64,000 nt of DNA, from the NCBI RefSeq assembly GCF_964199755.1, contig NC_133898.1:110927847-110991846 (forward strand), read 5' to 3'. The translations under genes and the position numbers were made by a program. Below the pieces are notes generated by a model, which was given only the letters and a program-made list of their open reading frames with translations, did not search any database and had not been told where the DNA came from. Origin of the DNA: Larus michahellis. Its lineage: Eukaryota > Chordata > Aves > Charadriiformes > Laridae. This document shows positions 1-14,352 of this stretch, one piece after another (the stretch's first letter is position 1; each line of letters begins with the position of its first letter).

Positions 1-1900
1 CAAATCTGAAGGCTGTAAATCTTTAAGCATCCTTAATACCCCAAATTTCCATGTATGTTGACGTACTTTCCATGTAGGCAGAGGGCAAACAATCAGCAGG
101 AAGGCTGCTTGGTTTCCAGGGAAAGGGTTGATGCTATAGTGCATCTTTAGAGAGCAGTCAAGCCAGTCTCTTCACACAATGACACGGTAGCTGCCATTTC
201 AATTAAATATCTACTTCCATGTGGGGAGAGGCAGAGCGACCCCGTTATTGAACTGCCTGTTGATTACATCACTGGACCCAGAGGGGGGAATGTTCTTTTA
301 AAAAGCGAGCTCCTTGAGCAGCTAGCTTTTTAGACGGTGTAGTTTCCTGCCTGTCCCTCTTCTCTGCTCAGGGCTACCCCCTGAGAAGCAGCAGCAGAGG
401 AGAATGTGTCTGCACCGCGGGTCACAGCGTGGCATTTTAGCTCCAGCAGTCCCTGAAGGGGGCTCGTTTGGTTCGCCAGCCCCTGAGCAGCAGCACTGCA
501 GGAGGGACAGGAGGGCCAGGGCAGACGGCCAGGGGGGCTGCACGCTCTTGAGGCAACTGTTCCTCTGTGCTGGAGCCCTTGAGTGCAGTGTGGAAGCTGC
601 CGCCTTCATCTCAAGAGGCTGCTGTGAATGGGAGCACTATTTGGCCTCCTGCTGAGGCTGTGCTGCTTTTGAGGGGAGGAGGCAGATTTGCCGAGGAGGG
701 AGAGTAAAGCCAGATGAAGGTGCAAGCTTTGGTAACCCGGCAGGCAGGGCAATCATCTGGGGAGGTGTATTCCTGAGTTCTGCTCCCCTTTCCAAAGAGA
801 AAAATGCAGAGATGTGAAGAAGGTCTCATTTATGTGCAGCTTAAATTGCATTTTACTATGACATACTGGACTTTTTCACTTCCCTGTGGTAGTAAATTGT
901 GCTTCTCATGGCAATAGATGTAATTGCTTTGCACTAAATTATATTAACTATTTCAGATGGTTTGTTCTGCTTCATGCTTGAAATGACAGAGCTGAATTAT
1001 TTTCTGCAGTGCGTAGCTCAAAAGAGAAGAAAATTCCTGCTGATTGGGAAAAAAAATGGTTTTTTTTCAACTGAAGAAAAAATGTTTAGACAGTGGTTAA
1101 TTTTAAAGTAATAACATCTCTTTTGCTCTTTGGTTTTTAATGCTGGTTGCTATTATTTGTAAACTTCTTGACTTTTTCCAGAAAAGGGAGCTGTTCTTCA
1201 CAGTTCACTCATATTAAACTAGGTCACACTCAGTCTTCGCTGCAGCCCATGAACTCAGGACTGGTAGTGTTGGACCTGGCAGAGAAATGGGTAGGTTAAT
1301 TTTTAAGTACTCAAAGAGGAGCAACTGTCTTCTCTTTTTTTCTTCTGAGAGCTGGACTTTGTTGCTCATATGCAGCCTTATTTAATGATTCAGGTGGAGC
1401 TTTTGTGCTTCCGAAGGGGGATCTTTACTTGATGGTGTCAAAAGTAGAGCAAGAAGAGCTTAAGATTACTTGTTCAGTATCTGTGCCATCTGTGAAACTC
1501 CCATTGCAAGAAATACTTATTGCCTACCCAGCACAGAGGTAGCCGGTCGAAGAGCCCACCGTTTCTTACCTAAGGAGCTGCAACAAGCTCAGATTTGCAG
1601 AACGATCTTTTCTTGTTCCCTCAGAGTGGGTAGTGCCCAACCCAGCAGCAGCCCCAGGTCCTTTCTGCAGACCTACACCTGACAATTTGGTAGGGAGCAC
1701 TACAAAAGCAAAGGATTTTACTTAAAGGGTATTTGTCCAACTAGCATGAAGTAGTACTTGTTCATGTTTTTTAAAGCATGCAAGACCCTCCCTGTTACAT
1801 ACAAAATTATGATGGAAATCAGGAAAATGGTTAAGTGGCAATTAATGGAGACCCAGGACAGAAGTAGTAGGGTAAGGAACAAAGAATATGAAGGAAAAGA
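1..1900. other. 5' flank, no gene seen
   Basis: Positions about 340-660 are more GC-rich than the surroundings and have short open frames on both strands. These frames have no recognisable domain or splice pattern. The rest is AT-rich, with no repeat family I recognise. Confidence 0.5.
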
Positions 1901-2380
1901 AGAAGGACATGGACCTGTTGGAGCAGGTCCATAGCAGGGCCACAAAAATTATCAGAGGACTGGAGCACCTCTCCTGTGAAGACAGTCTGAGAGAGTTGGA
2001 GTTGTTCAGCCTGGAGAAGAGAAGGCTCCAGGGAGACCTATTGTGGCCTTCCAGTATCTGAAGGCGGCCTACAGGAAAGCTGGGGAGGGACTTTTTACAA
2101 GGGCATGTAGTGACAGGACAAGGGGTAATGGCTTCAAACTAGAAGAGGGTAGATTTGGATTAGATATCAGGAAGAAAGTTTTCACTATGAGGGTGATGAG
2201 GCACTGGAACAGGTTGTCCAGAGAAGTTGTGGATGCCCCATCCCTGGAAACATTCCAGGCCAGGCTGGACGGGGTCTGAGTAATCTGATCTAGATGAAGA
2301 TGTCCCTGCCTATGGCGGGGCGATTGAACAAGATGGTCTTTAAGGTCCCTTCCAACTCTAGCCATTTTATGATTCTATGA
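1901..2380 (+). mobile_element. CR1 LINE, 5'-truncated 3' end
   Basis: Sense-strand CR1 remnant. It starts in the 3' part of ORF2 (GACATGGACCTGTTGGAGCA...), continues through the conserved GGAGAAGAGAAGGCTCCAGG and GCACTGGAACAGGTTG stretches, and ends with the CR1 3' UTR and the tail ATTTTATGATTCTATGA. The frame is interrupted, so it encodes nothing. The 5' boundary is accurate to about 10 bases. Confidence 0.93.
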
Positions 2381-5267
2381 AGATATAGAGATGGGGGATG
2401 GATAAAGGAGGAGAAAGTGGAGGGTGGGGGCATGGGAAACGTTTGGCAAACTGGAAATAGAAATGTGGGATCAGCAAGAGGGACCTGCATGAAGACAGTG
2501 AAAGTAGTGAGGGAAGGAGGGAGGGAGCGTGTCCTGGCCTGGAAAAGTGGTGAATGCCTGTACCTTTGACTGAGAATGAGAGTGGTGTTCCCTTCCAGGT
2601 GTTATTGAGCATCCTGAGGTGTGCACTGGGGTGAGAGGGCAGGAAGAAGGATGGAAAAAACACTGAATAGAGCTGGGTCAAAACGGGGCTGTAAGGTAAG
2701 ACATTTCCTGATGATACATGTGTTGATAGAGTTTGTTACAACCATAAAATTACTGAAAATTACTAGAAAAAGATCAAGACTGTAAGGAAGGATCTCAAAA
2801 GGGAACATGTAGTATTTTAATTTCTTGGGCAGAATATTTAAATCCTATCTACTTTCAGAGCACAAATTGTTGTAATTTTGCTCTTATCCAGCTCACTTCA
2901 GAGATTAGGGGTACTCACTTCAAGGAAAGGGTGAGACAGTTACACCTCAAAAGCTCTGGCCAATGTGGGGGACATGGAGAAAAAGTGAAACTTCAGGTGA
3001 TAAATGAGCTCAAGGTAAAACACAGCTGAAAAGAAAAGAGGAGAAAGTAACTGAGGATTTGAACAGAAACTAGTGAGGAAAAACAGAGTCAGAGCAGTCT
3101 GCAAAGGCTGCAAGAGGCAGCTGAGCTGCCTGAAGGTAATGGCTTACACACAGAGGTCAGGTTAACGCTGACATACAAAGCAGATCTAAATGAGAGGCCA
3201 CAACTTTATTTTTACAGAAGTATTGTATCTAAGCACACCAAAAGCCTTTTGACTAACTGTCCTTTGCCAATGTATTCTTACCTGTTTCATTCTCTGAGCA
3301 AGCTTTTTATTCTTGACAGCTATTGTAGTTCATCAATACAAGATACTCTGAAATATGAAAAATATATTATTAGACATAGGATGTTACTAATAATACTTTT
3401 AATGGAGAATCCTTCACGTTTCTGTAAGAGGGCCTGTGTAAGTAAGGCACGTTGTGCCCATGTCTGCTCAACCTTCCAGCACCTTCTAAAACAGCATCTG
3501 GCCTCCAGATCTCAGATCCAAATTCTCCAGTCTAAAATTGCACAAACCTGTCTTCTGCACTTTCCTCCTCCTTGAACTCCCAGATTCCTGGCATTCTCAG
3601 GTCTAAAGGAGCATATGTACACCTGGATGATATTGTACGTACTGGAACATCCCTAGCTTCATGAATGTCTCCTTCCTGTCTCTCAGAGAAACTTCCCTGC
3701 ATCTGCTGTCCTGAAACCAAGATGAAGCATCTGTTAAAACCATTACCCAGACCTGGCACATGCACTGTTTTAAAAAGAAAGTTATGGCACAAGCAGTGGA
3801 GTGCAAAAGTCGTCACAAACTATGGTCCCTGTGGGGCTCTCGCCATCTGCTTGCTAATTATGTATACCACAGCCTGGCTGTTGCACAGAAAACAAACATT
3901 GCTGCTGGCAGCTTTGTCCTGCCATATAATTACTGCAACCGGCACAGGCAGAATTCCAGGAGAGTTATGCCTTTTCCTGCCCATTCCTGTTGCCACTTTT
4001 TGCATGTTGCCACTTTAAAAGATACACCTGCCCTTTCTGCCACCTTCTACCACGTTCTAACCTGCTTGCATCTGCCTTTCCCTGCCTCTGCTAATCTCTC
4101 GCTCTGACAGTGAAAGTACATCACATTACCCAAGATGTGCTTCCTACACCGCAAGAAGTTTGCTCATGTTAAGCTAATGTTGACATGGCAGGGGAGTATT
4201 TAAAATCTTTTATGAAAGCTTGAGAAAGGGTCACCTTTTTGATAAGGCAGATATATTCACCACCTTGGCAAATGAAGCTGTTTTTCTTTCTCAGATGAGA
4301 TCTCGAGAAGTGACAGTTAATTCAGAGCAGTCAGGGCATACTCCTCTGGTGGCCAAGTCCCTAAGAAATACAAGATGTGCACTCATCAGCCTCTTCGTTT
4401 CTTTCCTCACTGCTTTTCCCTGTGTGTGAGTAGCTCTCCCCTGTGCCCAGCGTTGACAACAGGGGACAGTAGTCCACTGCGTTTGTCTCTTACAGACAGG
4501 CTTGAGAAGAAACAACCCGTGAGGATGAGCATTGCCTCCCCCAGGTCTAGGCTGTTTGGCCCCTGTGTTACACTGCCGGCTCGTTGTGCTGTTGCACAGG
4601 CAAACAAACGTGCTGAGTTTTCATTAATGCAAATTCAGGTGCTTAGGTGCTATCGCAGTTAGGCAGCAACTGAAAAGAAGTTGAGGATCTAAACTTCTCT
4701 GTGCCTCAGGGGGGAGAGAATATCGACATCATTCCTAGATTTATGTGTATTAAGAAAAGCTACCTGGTGTCAGAATAATATTTGGTTTTAAATGATATAT
4801 GAAGATTATAAACACATCTGTATGAGTTATACACATGACTTTAGACTCTGCTTAATAATTTCTGCAGGTGAAGGAGTGATTTTTTATTCATGGTCCTCCA
4901 AAGGTATTATATTATATTTGTCATATCCCAAAGCTTCTACTGGTCCTTTTGTATAGTATGCCCATATTTATGGACGAATAACCACACCAAATTGTTTAAT
5001 CATGTCCTCCTGTTAGAGCTCTGGGAAGTTCATTTTGTCCTACAGAGTGGCCGTCAGCACAGCCTGGGCATGTTACTCAGTCTATTCCATCGCACAGCGG
5101 AGAGTCTGAGATGCTTCTATTTGCCGTGTTGACCACATTCAATCACCTTGAAAAATTGATTAGAGCTCACCCTTTTTTCCCCCCAGCTGTTTCTTTAGTG
5201 AAGACCCTTTCATTACTTTGATACTAGTAAATTAAACTATATCAGGAAATGTTCAGGGATCCGAATT

Positions 5268-5359
5268 ATGATTATCCCTAAGGTAAAATTGTGAAAATTG
5301 TCTCTGATGTGATTTTACATCAGAGACAATTTTCACAATTTTACCTTAGGGATAATCAT
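5268..5359. repeat. Perfect 43-bp inverted repeat with 6-nt loop
   Basis: Left arm 5268-5310 and right arm 5317-5359 are exact reverse complements over 43 bases, separated by GATTTT. The match stops abruptly on the outer side (5267/5360 and 5266/5361 do not pair). No coding frame or known transposon terminus is seen. The perfect arms imply a recent origin or strong constraint. Confidence 0.97.
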
Positions 5360-7272
5360 TTATCCCCAGTCCAGCCAATGGTCTGCTGAACAGCCCCTAG
5401 GCATGGCTGAGGAATTAGCATGAGCTGGGCACCGTTTGTTACGGGCAGTTTAGCTACACCCACCTTGATCGGAACAGGAGATTTCCAATAGTACAGATGA
5501 AAGCTATAAAGTCTCAAGTGCATTTAATTTACAGTACTGCAGCAGCTTTCCCTTCCAGAGAATCCAGTGTTCTATACAAGCTTCACCACATGGCATTGGT
5601 GTCACGTACCAATGAAAGGCACTTCTGTGAGTATCTTTTGGATGAGAAGAAGCTCTTTGATCCTTGATGACATTACTGAAAACTAGAAAGAAGAGCTGGG
5701 TATCAAAATGATGCAAAATTACACAGTACAAAACACAGTATGGACTTACAACATTTAGATTATGGTAACACTTTTAGTGCATTCAGCAGTGTAATGAAAC
5801 CATAAGGTTGGAGTGTGTTGCCAGTAGCACGTTGCCAGTGTGCTACCAAAAACCATCTGCAAAAGTTCCTTCCCATCGAAGGAGATTTCTCCCAAGTGTT
5901 TAGTTCTCATTATCACAAATTTCATCATTTCTCATGGGAACTGTGATCATCTCAGAAGGCAAACAATTCTGCTGTCAAATACTATTGATCTGACTAGGGC
6001 ACAGATTTGTTTTTCTGTCAGCTAAGAAAGGGCTACCTTGTGCATCAGGGATCAACTGCGTCACTGAAGAAATAAGGAATACATTGTTAGGAAAAATAGA
6101 TTTAGATATTTTCTAATTGGTACTCATAGCAATACGTGAAAGTGTCCCGGTGGTTTAGAGCAATGCACACATGAGCAGGTATCAGCTCATCTGCCAGGCA
6201 AGACCTCGTCCCAGACTGCCCATAATTAACTGCCTATGTACCATTATACGTCCTACACTAAGCTGCTGGTTAAAAAATCTGCCAGCCGGCTGGGCGCTCA
6301 TGGGGTCCTGCTTCCACAGCAGAGCAGGGCCGGGAAGCCGGGCAGGAGCACAGGCTGGGGAGGATGGGAAGGGCAGTGGGTAGGTGTTAGCTACCAGTCT
6401 GTGGGAGGAGTGGTGAGACGATGGGGGGAGGCACAAATTTCGTGTTCGTTCTGTCAGTTCTTGGACTTGTGCTCCTCACACAGAGCTGGTGCTACAGTAC
6501 ATGGCACTGGTACCCAAGGGAATTCTATGTGAGAGCCGTGAATTAAGGCATGCCCAGGGGGCCAGGGCCCTGTGAAGAAAGTTTTCCTTCTTCTCTTTCT
6601 TCCTCACTGCACACCCTTGTAATCTCTTTCAATTCCTATTGGGTTTTTTGCCACTTGCAATTTATGTTTTATTTCATGGTCAAGGTTGTTTAACTCCAGT
6701 ACAGCTCACAGGTATTGTATCTTCTTATACCTTTTCCTGCAGAATTGAAAACTTGCTCCCTATAGGGTTTTTTTCCCCCAAGTGTAAATGCTGAACTGCA
6801 TCAGATGTCACTCTTCAGCATTTTCTCACCAAACCAAGCACCTTCACTGCTTTAAGCCTCACATTGTTAAAGCTTGCTCAGTCTCCAGACCTCAGAAATG
6901 GACAAGATGAACTTGTATAGTGTTATCAATTCCATACATTGACACCAGATCAGTATTTTTTTTTAATTCTCTTTTTATATCTCAGGGGCACACATTATTT
7001 TCTGTTGCCAGAGCATTAACCTGAAAGGTCTATTAAGAATCAGTGATGATTTCTTTATGTCTTCTTTTTCTCCTTAGTCACAGCTTTTCACAATTCTCTT
7101 ATCACGTGTATATCATCTGCACAGTTTATTTCCAAAGCCATTGCCTTATATTTGGCTGCATTAAAATAATTTTATTGGATTTGTAAGTCTGCCACAGTAT
7201 CTATTATTAATTTTGCCTCAATTTGGATATGAAGACTTCAGTGAAAAATGAGTTTTGTTGTGTCCATGTCAT

Positions 7273-7292
7273 TGCATATATATATATATGTA
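7273..7292. repeat. AT dinucleotide run
   Basis: A short (AT)n microsatellite followed by GTACATGCAAATATACACATG. No other structure. Confidence 0.7.
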
Positions 7293-10200
7293 CATGCAAA
7301 TATACACATGCTCCTACTCATACCCTTCCCCGTTCCTTTAGCTATTTGGTAACCTCTGCTTAATTGTTTGCAAAGTGTTGATTCTCATTAATATTCATTT
7401 AAATATGATGGGTTTCATTCTTGTTATTAGTTACTATTTAATGCTGCATGCCTGATAATTCTCATGTGCCTTTTTCATCTGGATGTTAACATAAAATTAA
7501 GAAAGCTGTAGCATCTCTTGTTTGTTCAGTCTGAGAGTTTTCTAAAACATACTTTGTCTAGCAGCAGAATGCTTCAAACTCAACAAGGCATTAAAAATAA
7601 CAGCTCAAGATTTGTGGAACCTTGACATGACGTCAAATAGCCAAGATGTTTTTATTACTTAGTCATAAGGCTCACTTGAACACTAAATGTCCCAGAGAGT
7701 AGTGCTGTGTGACCTCTTAATATCAGTGCTCATGAAGAATGTTTCATTTAACTTCTTCAGATCATTTACTTTCCTGATTTGTGACAGACTAATGGAAATT
7801 TGGAGATGAATTCAGAAGCATACTCATTTGCTTGAGTGAATATGAACTTGGATGAAAACAGTTCAAGAGTATCTCATTAGATTTAAAATGTGTTTTTCAA
7901 TTAACAAAATGTGTTTATAATGTAGGATGTGTCTAGTGAACAATCCATCTAATGAGCCAGTGGCCATCTTGAGAGAGTCTTTTATTACTTGATTTACTGA
8001 ATAGAAGTCTAATTTTTCACTGGCTGTTTGTTTCCCTTTCCTCTTTCTCCAGACTGTTTGACAATTCCGCATTTGAAACCATTTCTTACTGTGTTAATAT
8101 CTACCATTGCCTTTATCTTTTAATTAATCAAAAAATAATTGAATATGAAATAATAAATTTGGGAGGTCAATGCCACACTTGGGAAAATGCAACCTACCAG
8201 GCAATTCACTAAAGCAGACTAGCAGAAAACATTTAAGAGTCTTCTCAGTCACGATTTTCTGCTCCTCTTCTTTTATAAGTGTCCATGTCCTTTTTTTTGA
8301 GCACTTTGACTACACCACCTCTTTTCCTTCTTTCAAATGATGGGTGCAAAATGAAAACATGTTGCCACTGCTTGGATTTTCACAGTAACTTGGTGTTGGG
8401 AGGCAGGAGGTGAAAGGTATTAGTCCAGATCCTATTGCTACCAAGGAGCTTCTGATGTGAGAGGTCCATGTGTCACGATTCCCACCATGGAAATATTCAC
8501 ACAATATTTCACTCATTGCAAAGCACTACAAAAGGAGGACGGGAACATCTGCCATCTGTGGACACTTTTGAGTATGGCAATGAAACACTGGGTACTGTCA
8601 CCTCCCAATTTTTATTCTGGAATCTTAAATCCTCTTGTGGATTTGTCACTAACCATGCTGAAAGCCTCATGCACAGCAGGCAGAATACTAAAATTGGTCT
8701 GTCCTAATTGTATTATGCGGTCATTTTTTTTATTTTCCTAAATAAATTCCTGTTTTCTGCTAAGTTACAAAAGATCATGCTTGTTATCTTGTTAGTATTT
8801 GATGAGCTTTATAGCTATGTGACATATAATATACCTACCTACCATCCTTAAATCCAAGACATAAACTTCATTATATGATACCGCCGTGGTCTCTGCAAGA
8901 AGGCCGTGCATCGTAAGAAGGCAGACATCTCACCATGAAGCTTGCCATTAAAATGATCTGTCTGAAAGATATTGAGTTTGATCTGAAATCAGTGCTTTAT
9001 CAAGATGGAAGATTTATTTTCTGTCTCATTTTAAAAATAAAAGTGTTTGTGATTCAAGCCACTGAATTTCAGACCTTGTATAGACCTTAAATTGTTCATC
9101 TGTTCAACATTCTTCCACATAAATCATAATTTGCTCTTTAGTTAAGGCAGAGTTTTCAAACAGTGATATACAGGGTTGGCATGAAGTCAGACACAAGAAA
9201 TTGAGTGGACTGTCCTCTGCAGATAAATTTACCTTTACAGAGTCTTGTTCTGCATTTATTACAAAGTATAATAAACCACAGCACATTTAAAAAAATTCTT
9301 AGGAAAATTTCCTGTAACTTGAGTTTTAAATATTGTCTGCTTGCATGAGATATCAGTTTGGGTTTAAATCAATATTTTAACAAGACAATGTCATGGTCTA
9401 TAGATTTATTCAGTTAACTTTCATTGAATTTCAGTAATCCCAGTTATTTACATGTTATATTCCACCTGTTTCTGAGAAAAATAATTTATCTGAAAACATA
9501 ATTTCAGCATCATACACTAAAAGTAGTATGTAATGGCCAAATCCTGTTGATCTCACTCAAAGCAAACAATTAGCCTAAGGAAAGATAAGAATATATGATA
9601 CATTCCACCAGCCTGGGACAACTTTTCTTCTTCAGGGTGAGACCATAACTAATCTGCAAAGGCAGAAACATTATTTTAGGGAACAAACATGACATTTGGA
9701 AAACCAGTCACCTAGTCATCCAGATGGATAAATAGTTTTTTCAGCCACAGACCACCAAACTCTTCCAGATCAGCAAGCTGCTTGTTCTTTCTTCAAGCCT
9801 ACTTATTGCAGGAGTAAAGGTCCAAAGCTCTCCTCTTCCTTCCTCGCTTACAGTACTTACTGCTAACCTGGCCAGTTATTTACTGCCCTACTTCAGTTCA
9901 TTTCCTGATCTTTTTAGCTATTTATTAATCATGTGAAAACAATTTAAATACAGAGCCTGAGGAAAATTAAACAACTTCCCCTCCCCCATCTGTTATTCAC
10001 TGGCTTGTATAAAGACTGAAATAATATCAGAACTCTTTAGTTACTATAGAACTATTTGTCCATATATGTACATATATTTTTTCACTTATTATTTATCCTT
10101 TAATTTAAGACAGCTACGTATACCAGTTAAGTTGAGCTTCAAGTCATACACGATAGAAATTAGTCCTAAGAGCCATTTAGCTTTGTATTTTGCATTTGAC

Positions 10201-13200
10201 TAAAAGCAACAATTATTGCTGAGAGAAGCTTGTAAAAGAACAATAAAAATTCCAGCCATAGTCTGTTTGTGATTGAGGGAGTTCCTGATGCAAATCTTGT
10301 CTCTCATCGGCCTTGATATATTTTTATTCCACAAAATTGTCAAAATATTTCTACGAACTCATATAAACTTATTTTACCGCAGCTTCTTGACATAGGCTCT
10401 TCCGCAGTCTAACTATGTGTTGTCTAAATAATTGCCTTCTTTCGTTTGTTTTCAACATGCCACCCACTTGACCCTTAGTTCTGTACTGGAATAGACAGTG
10501 AATGATCGTTACCTATTCACCCTCTTCATCCCATTTCTGGCTTCAGAGACCTCTGTAAGGTCTTCTCTGCCTAAAGAGAATAATAACAAAAAGTGTTTCT
10601 AGTAAAATGGAATTAATTTTAGAAAAAAAATGAGTGCTTGAAGCGACTAGATGGTATCAATGCAACCCAGCTAAACTGACCTTGCTTTGTAAACTACTTT
10701 TCTTTCACCTTTTCATGCATTTTTTGACTTGGTGACATTTTGCTGAATTAACTAGAATAAGACTAATTGCTGTTTTTTGTATGATGTTAAGCCGGAAGTT
10801 CAGCAAAATTGCTTCTGTTGGAGTATTGTACGACTATATGCGCTTTTTACATCTCCCTTCACAAAAAAGTGTTCTTGGAATTTTAATAGCTAGAAGAGAT
10901 CAGAGACTAATTTCTCTATTATAGGTTAGACTTCCATATTAACAGAGTGTCCTTCACACCACGCTAGAGCTCAGGATTGCACTGAATATTGCAAAACAGT
11001 GTAATCTGCTATCAAAAATAGCTCCTGCAGCTGCACAAATCTATCTTGGAGGTCTCTCATTCTAATCCAATGCTTGTAAGAACTGATGATGCCTCAGAGA
11101 GCCTGGTAGGGCTGCAGGCTCTTACAGTGCAAATGTAAGAGTTGTTCTGAGGTTACAGAAATGTGTCTGTTCCCTGTATCAAACATTCGTTGCAATTGCA
11201 TACTATTTTAAGTATGGGTTATTTTTTCTGAATGCCATAGTAGGCCTGCAGAAATTCGTATGTGTGAACAATCCGAAAATCTATTGCTTTGGAGTATTTA
11301 CTTGAACAGAATTTATCTTTTTTATCAACAGCCCAAAGATTTACTTTATAGGTCTCTAACTTTTAAGAACACAGATACGGTACTGTTCTTCATGTGCAGA
11401 TTCAAATCTTGGGAATATAACAAATTAAATGAGTCAATTTAAAACTTACTATTGATATGGTTAACTTTTAAGGTTCACGGCTGCTTTTGTTAAGAGTGGT
11501 GTTTAGCATCAGGACTGTTTTATACTTGTCTGGTACTCCATGTTTAGGCAGTCATTGATCCGTGCAGTTTCGCCGCTGGGGAGAAAGGTCTGACACCCTT
11601 TCTGCAGAAAGAAGAGCTGAAGTCAGGAAGCTAACAGAAAATCCTGAACAAAGAGGATACATTCAGCAAGACATTCATTCAAATTATCTACACTGGCATG
11701 TAGGCAATAAATGAATCTGGGATTCAAAAAATTAAGGTTGTTCTCGAGGCACTAAACTTTGCCTTCTTAATTCTCTTTCAGCAGCTTTCAATAACAGGGT
11801 TCTGGAAGGGAATCAGTGCTGTGTAATTAAGACTTCCCCCACCTTCTAACTAAAACTGTGTTTGAGGCTCAGTGGGGAGTTAAACATAATCTTAAATTAA
11901 AATCAGGAAAACACGAAATAGATGCTACCATTCAAATTTTTCATCACAGATTAATTTACCGCAAGTAACTATTTAAAGTCCACTATTGACAAATACTTCA
12001 GCTGCAACCAATGAGCAACAGTTGAGATCCTCGTTTAAACAAATCTTGATGTAAGTTCTTTTTTGAACTAAATAGGGAAGCTTTGATTTTTTCCTGTGAA
12101 ATTCCAAAGAAAATCAGATCTGTTTTTCACTTTAAGAAAGCCCCTTGACTCTCAGAAATGAAACCCGTGATACTTGCAAAGTATTTGAAAGGATATAAGT
12201 GAAAGCTCCTTACTCTGTTAGGTGTTTGGAATGGATTTGCTTTTCTCAATTCTTTGCTGTGCCATGGAAGAAGTCAGTCTTTTTTATGGTTTGTTTTTTT
12301 TTTTTTTTTTATGTAAGGAAGCCACCTTAAAAGCTTTGCAATTTGGAATGGGCTTAAAGAGGTACTGCAAGTTTGACTTCTTGTCTGCAATCTCAAAGCC
12401 CCCAGCTAAGAAGCATAAACCGACTTTTCTAGTAGAGGTCTGTTTCCCTTTACTCTCTGCTTACTCATCACCAGTGTCCACTCACCTTTGGAGGGAACAG
12501 GGTGCGGATGATATTCCTGAACTGAAGTTTGCTATAACAACAACCTTGAGTTTTCCTCCAGTCAGTTCACATGCTCTTAGGGTTTTTTCATTGCCATATA
12601 CCGCAGCCACCAGCTCCAGGATGCTCCCTCCTACCCAACCCCTACTTTACTTATCACCCATGGCAGCGATCAAAATACTGATCTTTGGCTCCACCTTGTG
12701 ATCTCCCTGTCCAGACTAGCAAAGATTAAATGAGGGAATCCTCAATCCTGATTCCAGCTCTGATTTTGATCTCTCTGCCTAAATTGGAAATGGAAAAAAA
12801 CAGCTAGTTAGATTCTTTAGGTCAAAATAGAAAGTCATTGTCTTTAGAAGAAGCAATGGGGTCGAAAAAACATAACTAAATTAAAATAGGTAGGCTCAGA
12901 AATGTGAAATAAATTATCCAAGAGAACAAAACAAAATAAAAAATGCTGCAAGGAAGTTGGTGGGCAATTTGGGGGTCATCAACTGAGTTTACGAAGGTCG
13001 TTTTGGTAAAGCACCTAGAACACATAAAATAGGACACAAAGTTACCTTCTTTGTCAAATACATGAACAAAGAAAACTAGTGAAAAGTATACCCAGAATTT
13101 ACTTTACTGCATAACATCATAAATTTTTATTTTTTTTTTAGTCTGAGCATTTGTCCTTTGCATTTCCATGAAAGCAACTCTGATATCAGAGCTGACTACA

Positions 13201-14258
13201 CAGGTAGCTCTTGGTTCCTAGCAGGACAAAAATAAACAAACCGAGCATTAACGTCAGTTTCTGCTTTGTGCGAACATACCGTGCCCAAAAAGATTTTGAA
13301 ATCATTTGCACTTTTAAAGCTTGAGTGAGTACCGGCGCATAAAGCTGATAGCACAAGCCAGGCCCCTGGAAAGTACTTCACTTCCAGATTTCAGAACAGT
13401 AACTGCCATCGATAAAGTACGGAACTGTGGAAAATAATCTCCTCAACAGACAAAAGGTCAGACTATAAAGCTTTTGCTTGCCATGTTCCAGAAGAAATTC
13501 ATCATATTAACTCACGAAATGTGAAAAAGGGGTGTTTTCACACTGCATTTCTATGGGCAGTATTGCTTCCCTGAATTTTTAGAGTTGATTTATTAGTTAT
13601 TAATTTTCTTATGTTGGTGGAATATATAGAACTAAAAATATTCGTAATCTTTCAATTTCCGATCAATGTAGCGCATGCAAAAAATGTTACCTCTTGGGTA
13701 GTTTATATCTTTGTATCGCTGTAATAACTACCAGAAAACCAGTGCACTGAAATGGAGAATGCAGCTCCCATTTGCCACGGGAGCATATTCATCGTGCGGC
13801 TTTGGTGGCACAGTTATGCACGGAGAGAAGTAGAGAGGGGTCTGATCGATGTTATTATTAGTTTGGCCACTTTCACTATCTTTTGTGCAATGATTAATGT
13901 TAATGCACAGAGAAGTTTCAAAACAAATGGTAATATATCGCTGAATTTTTAATATGTAGGCTAAGTGTTGCTAATATTGTCAGAACATACTATCTTATAA
14001 AATAATGTGATATATTTCCTTGTGCTAGAAGTTTCTCAAAATGGAAAAAAAAGTAAGACGGAAGGAAGGAAAAAAAGAAAGTGAATTACAGTTATTTCTG
14101 AAAATTAATATTTTGAACTTCAAAAACATAATCAAACGTGGCTACAAATCTAATTTAAAAGTAAAATTTACCATATGTGGGAAATTATTTATAGTGTGGC
14201 TTATAATTAGAAGATGAAGGTATGTATTTTGTCAACAATTATCTCTTCTTTCTTTTAG

Positions 14259-14352
14259 ATGAAAGTGTTCATTATTTTGGGAATTTCAGCAGCTATAGCC
14301 TTCACAGCTGTTTTCTTTTCTTTCCTTCAGATAGGCAAAGATATCCTCTTTG
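14259..14352 (+). CDS. TPO: TPO coding exon 1: start codon and signal peptide
   Basis: Encodes residues 1-31 plus the first base of codon 32 (phase 1 end). The peptide starts [15 protein letters not shown], a typical hydrophobic signal sequence that aligns with the N-terminus of human TPO. The ATG directly follows a pyrimidine-rich stretch ending in TTTTAG, so this looks like an acceptor with an upstream non-coding exon, as in mammals. The donor G|GTAAGTAA is strong. The ATG was chosen because it is the only one in frame that gives the signal peptide and because the frame upstream is intronic in composition. Confidence 0.88.

Larger units (their letters stand above)
2381..14258. other. AT-rich 5' flank of TPO; no gene or promoter identified
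   Basis: No coding exon with recognisable homology was found on either strand. A purine-rich stretch follows the CR1 (2381-2530), a perfect inverted repeat lies at 5268-5359, and an (AT)n run lies near 7273-7292. A T-run of about 20 lies near 12294-12311. The TPO promoter and non-coding first exon probably lie here, but I could not place them from sequence alone. Confidence 0.5.

Noticed and set aside
3665..4107. Overlapping 117- and 115-codon frames
   Set aside because: Two different frames of the same stretch are open, with no homology or splice pattern. Chance.
8881..8950. CpG-containing Arg/Lys-rich stretch as a ribosomal protein pseudogene
   Set aside because: No frame gives a recognisable protein over more than a few residues.
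12222..12701. 159-codon open frame upstream of TPO
   Set aside because: It includes a long T-run read as poly-Phe, shows no domain, and has no splice or promoter context. Treated as chance.
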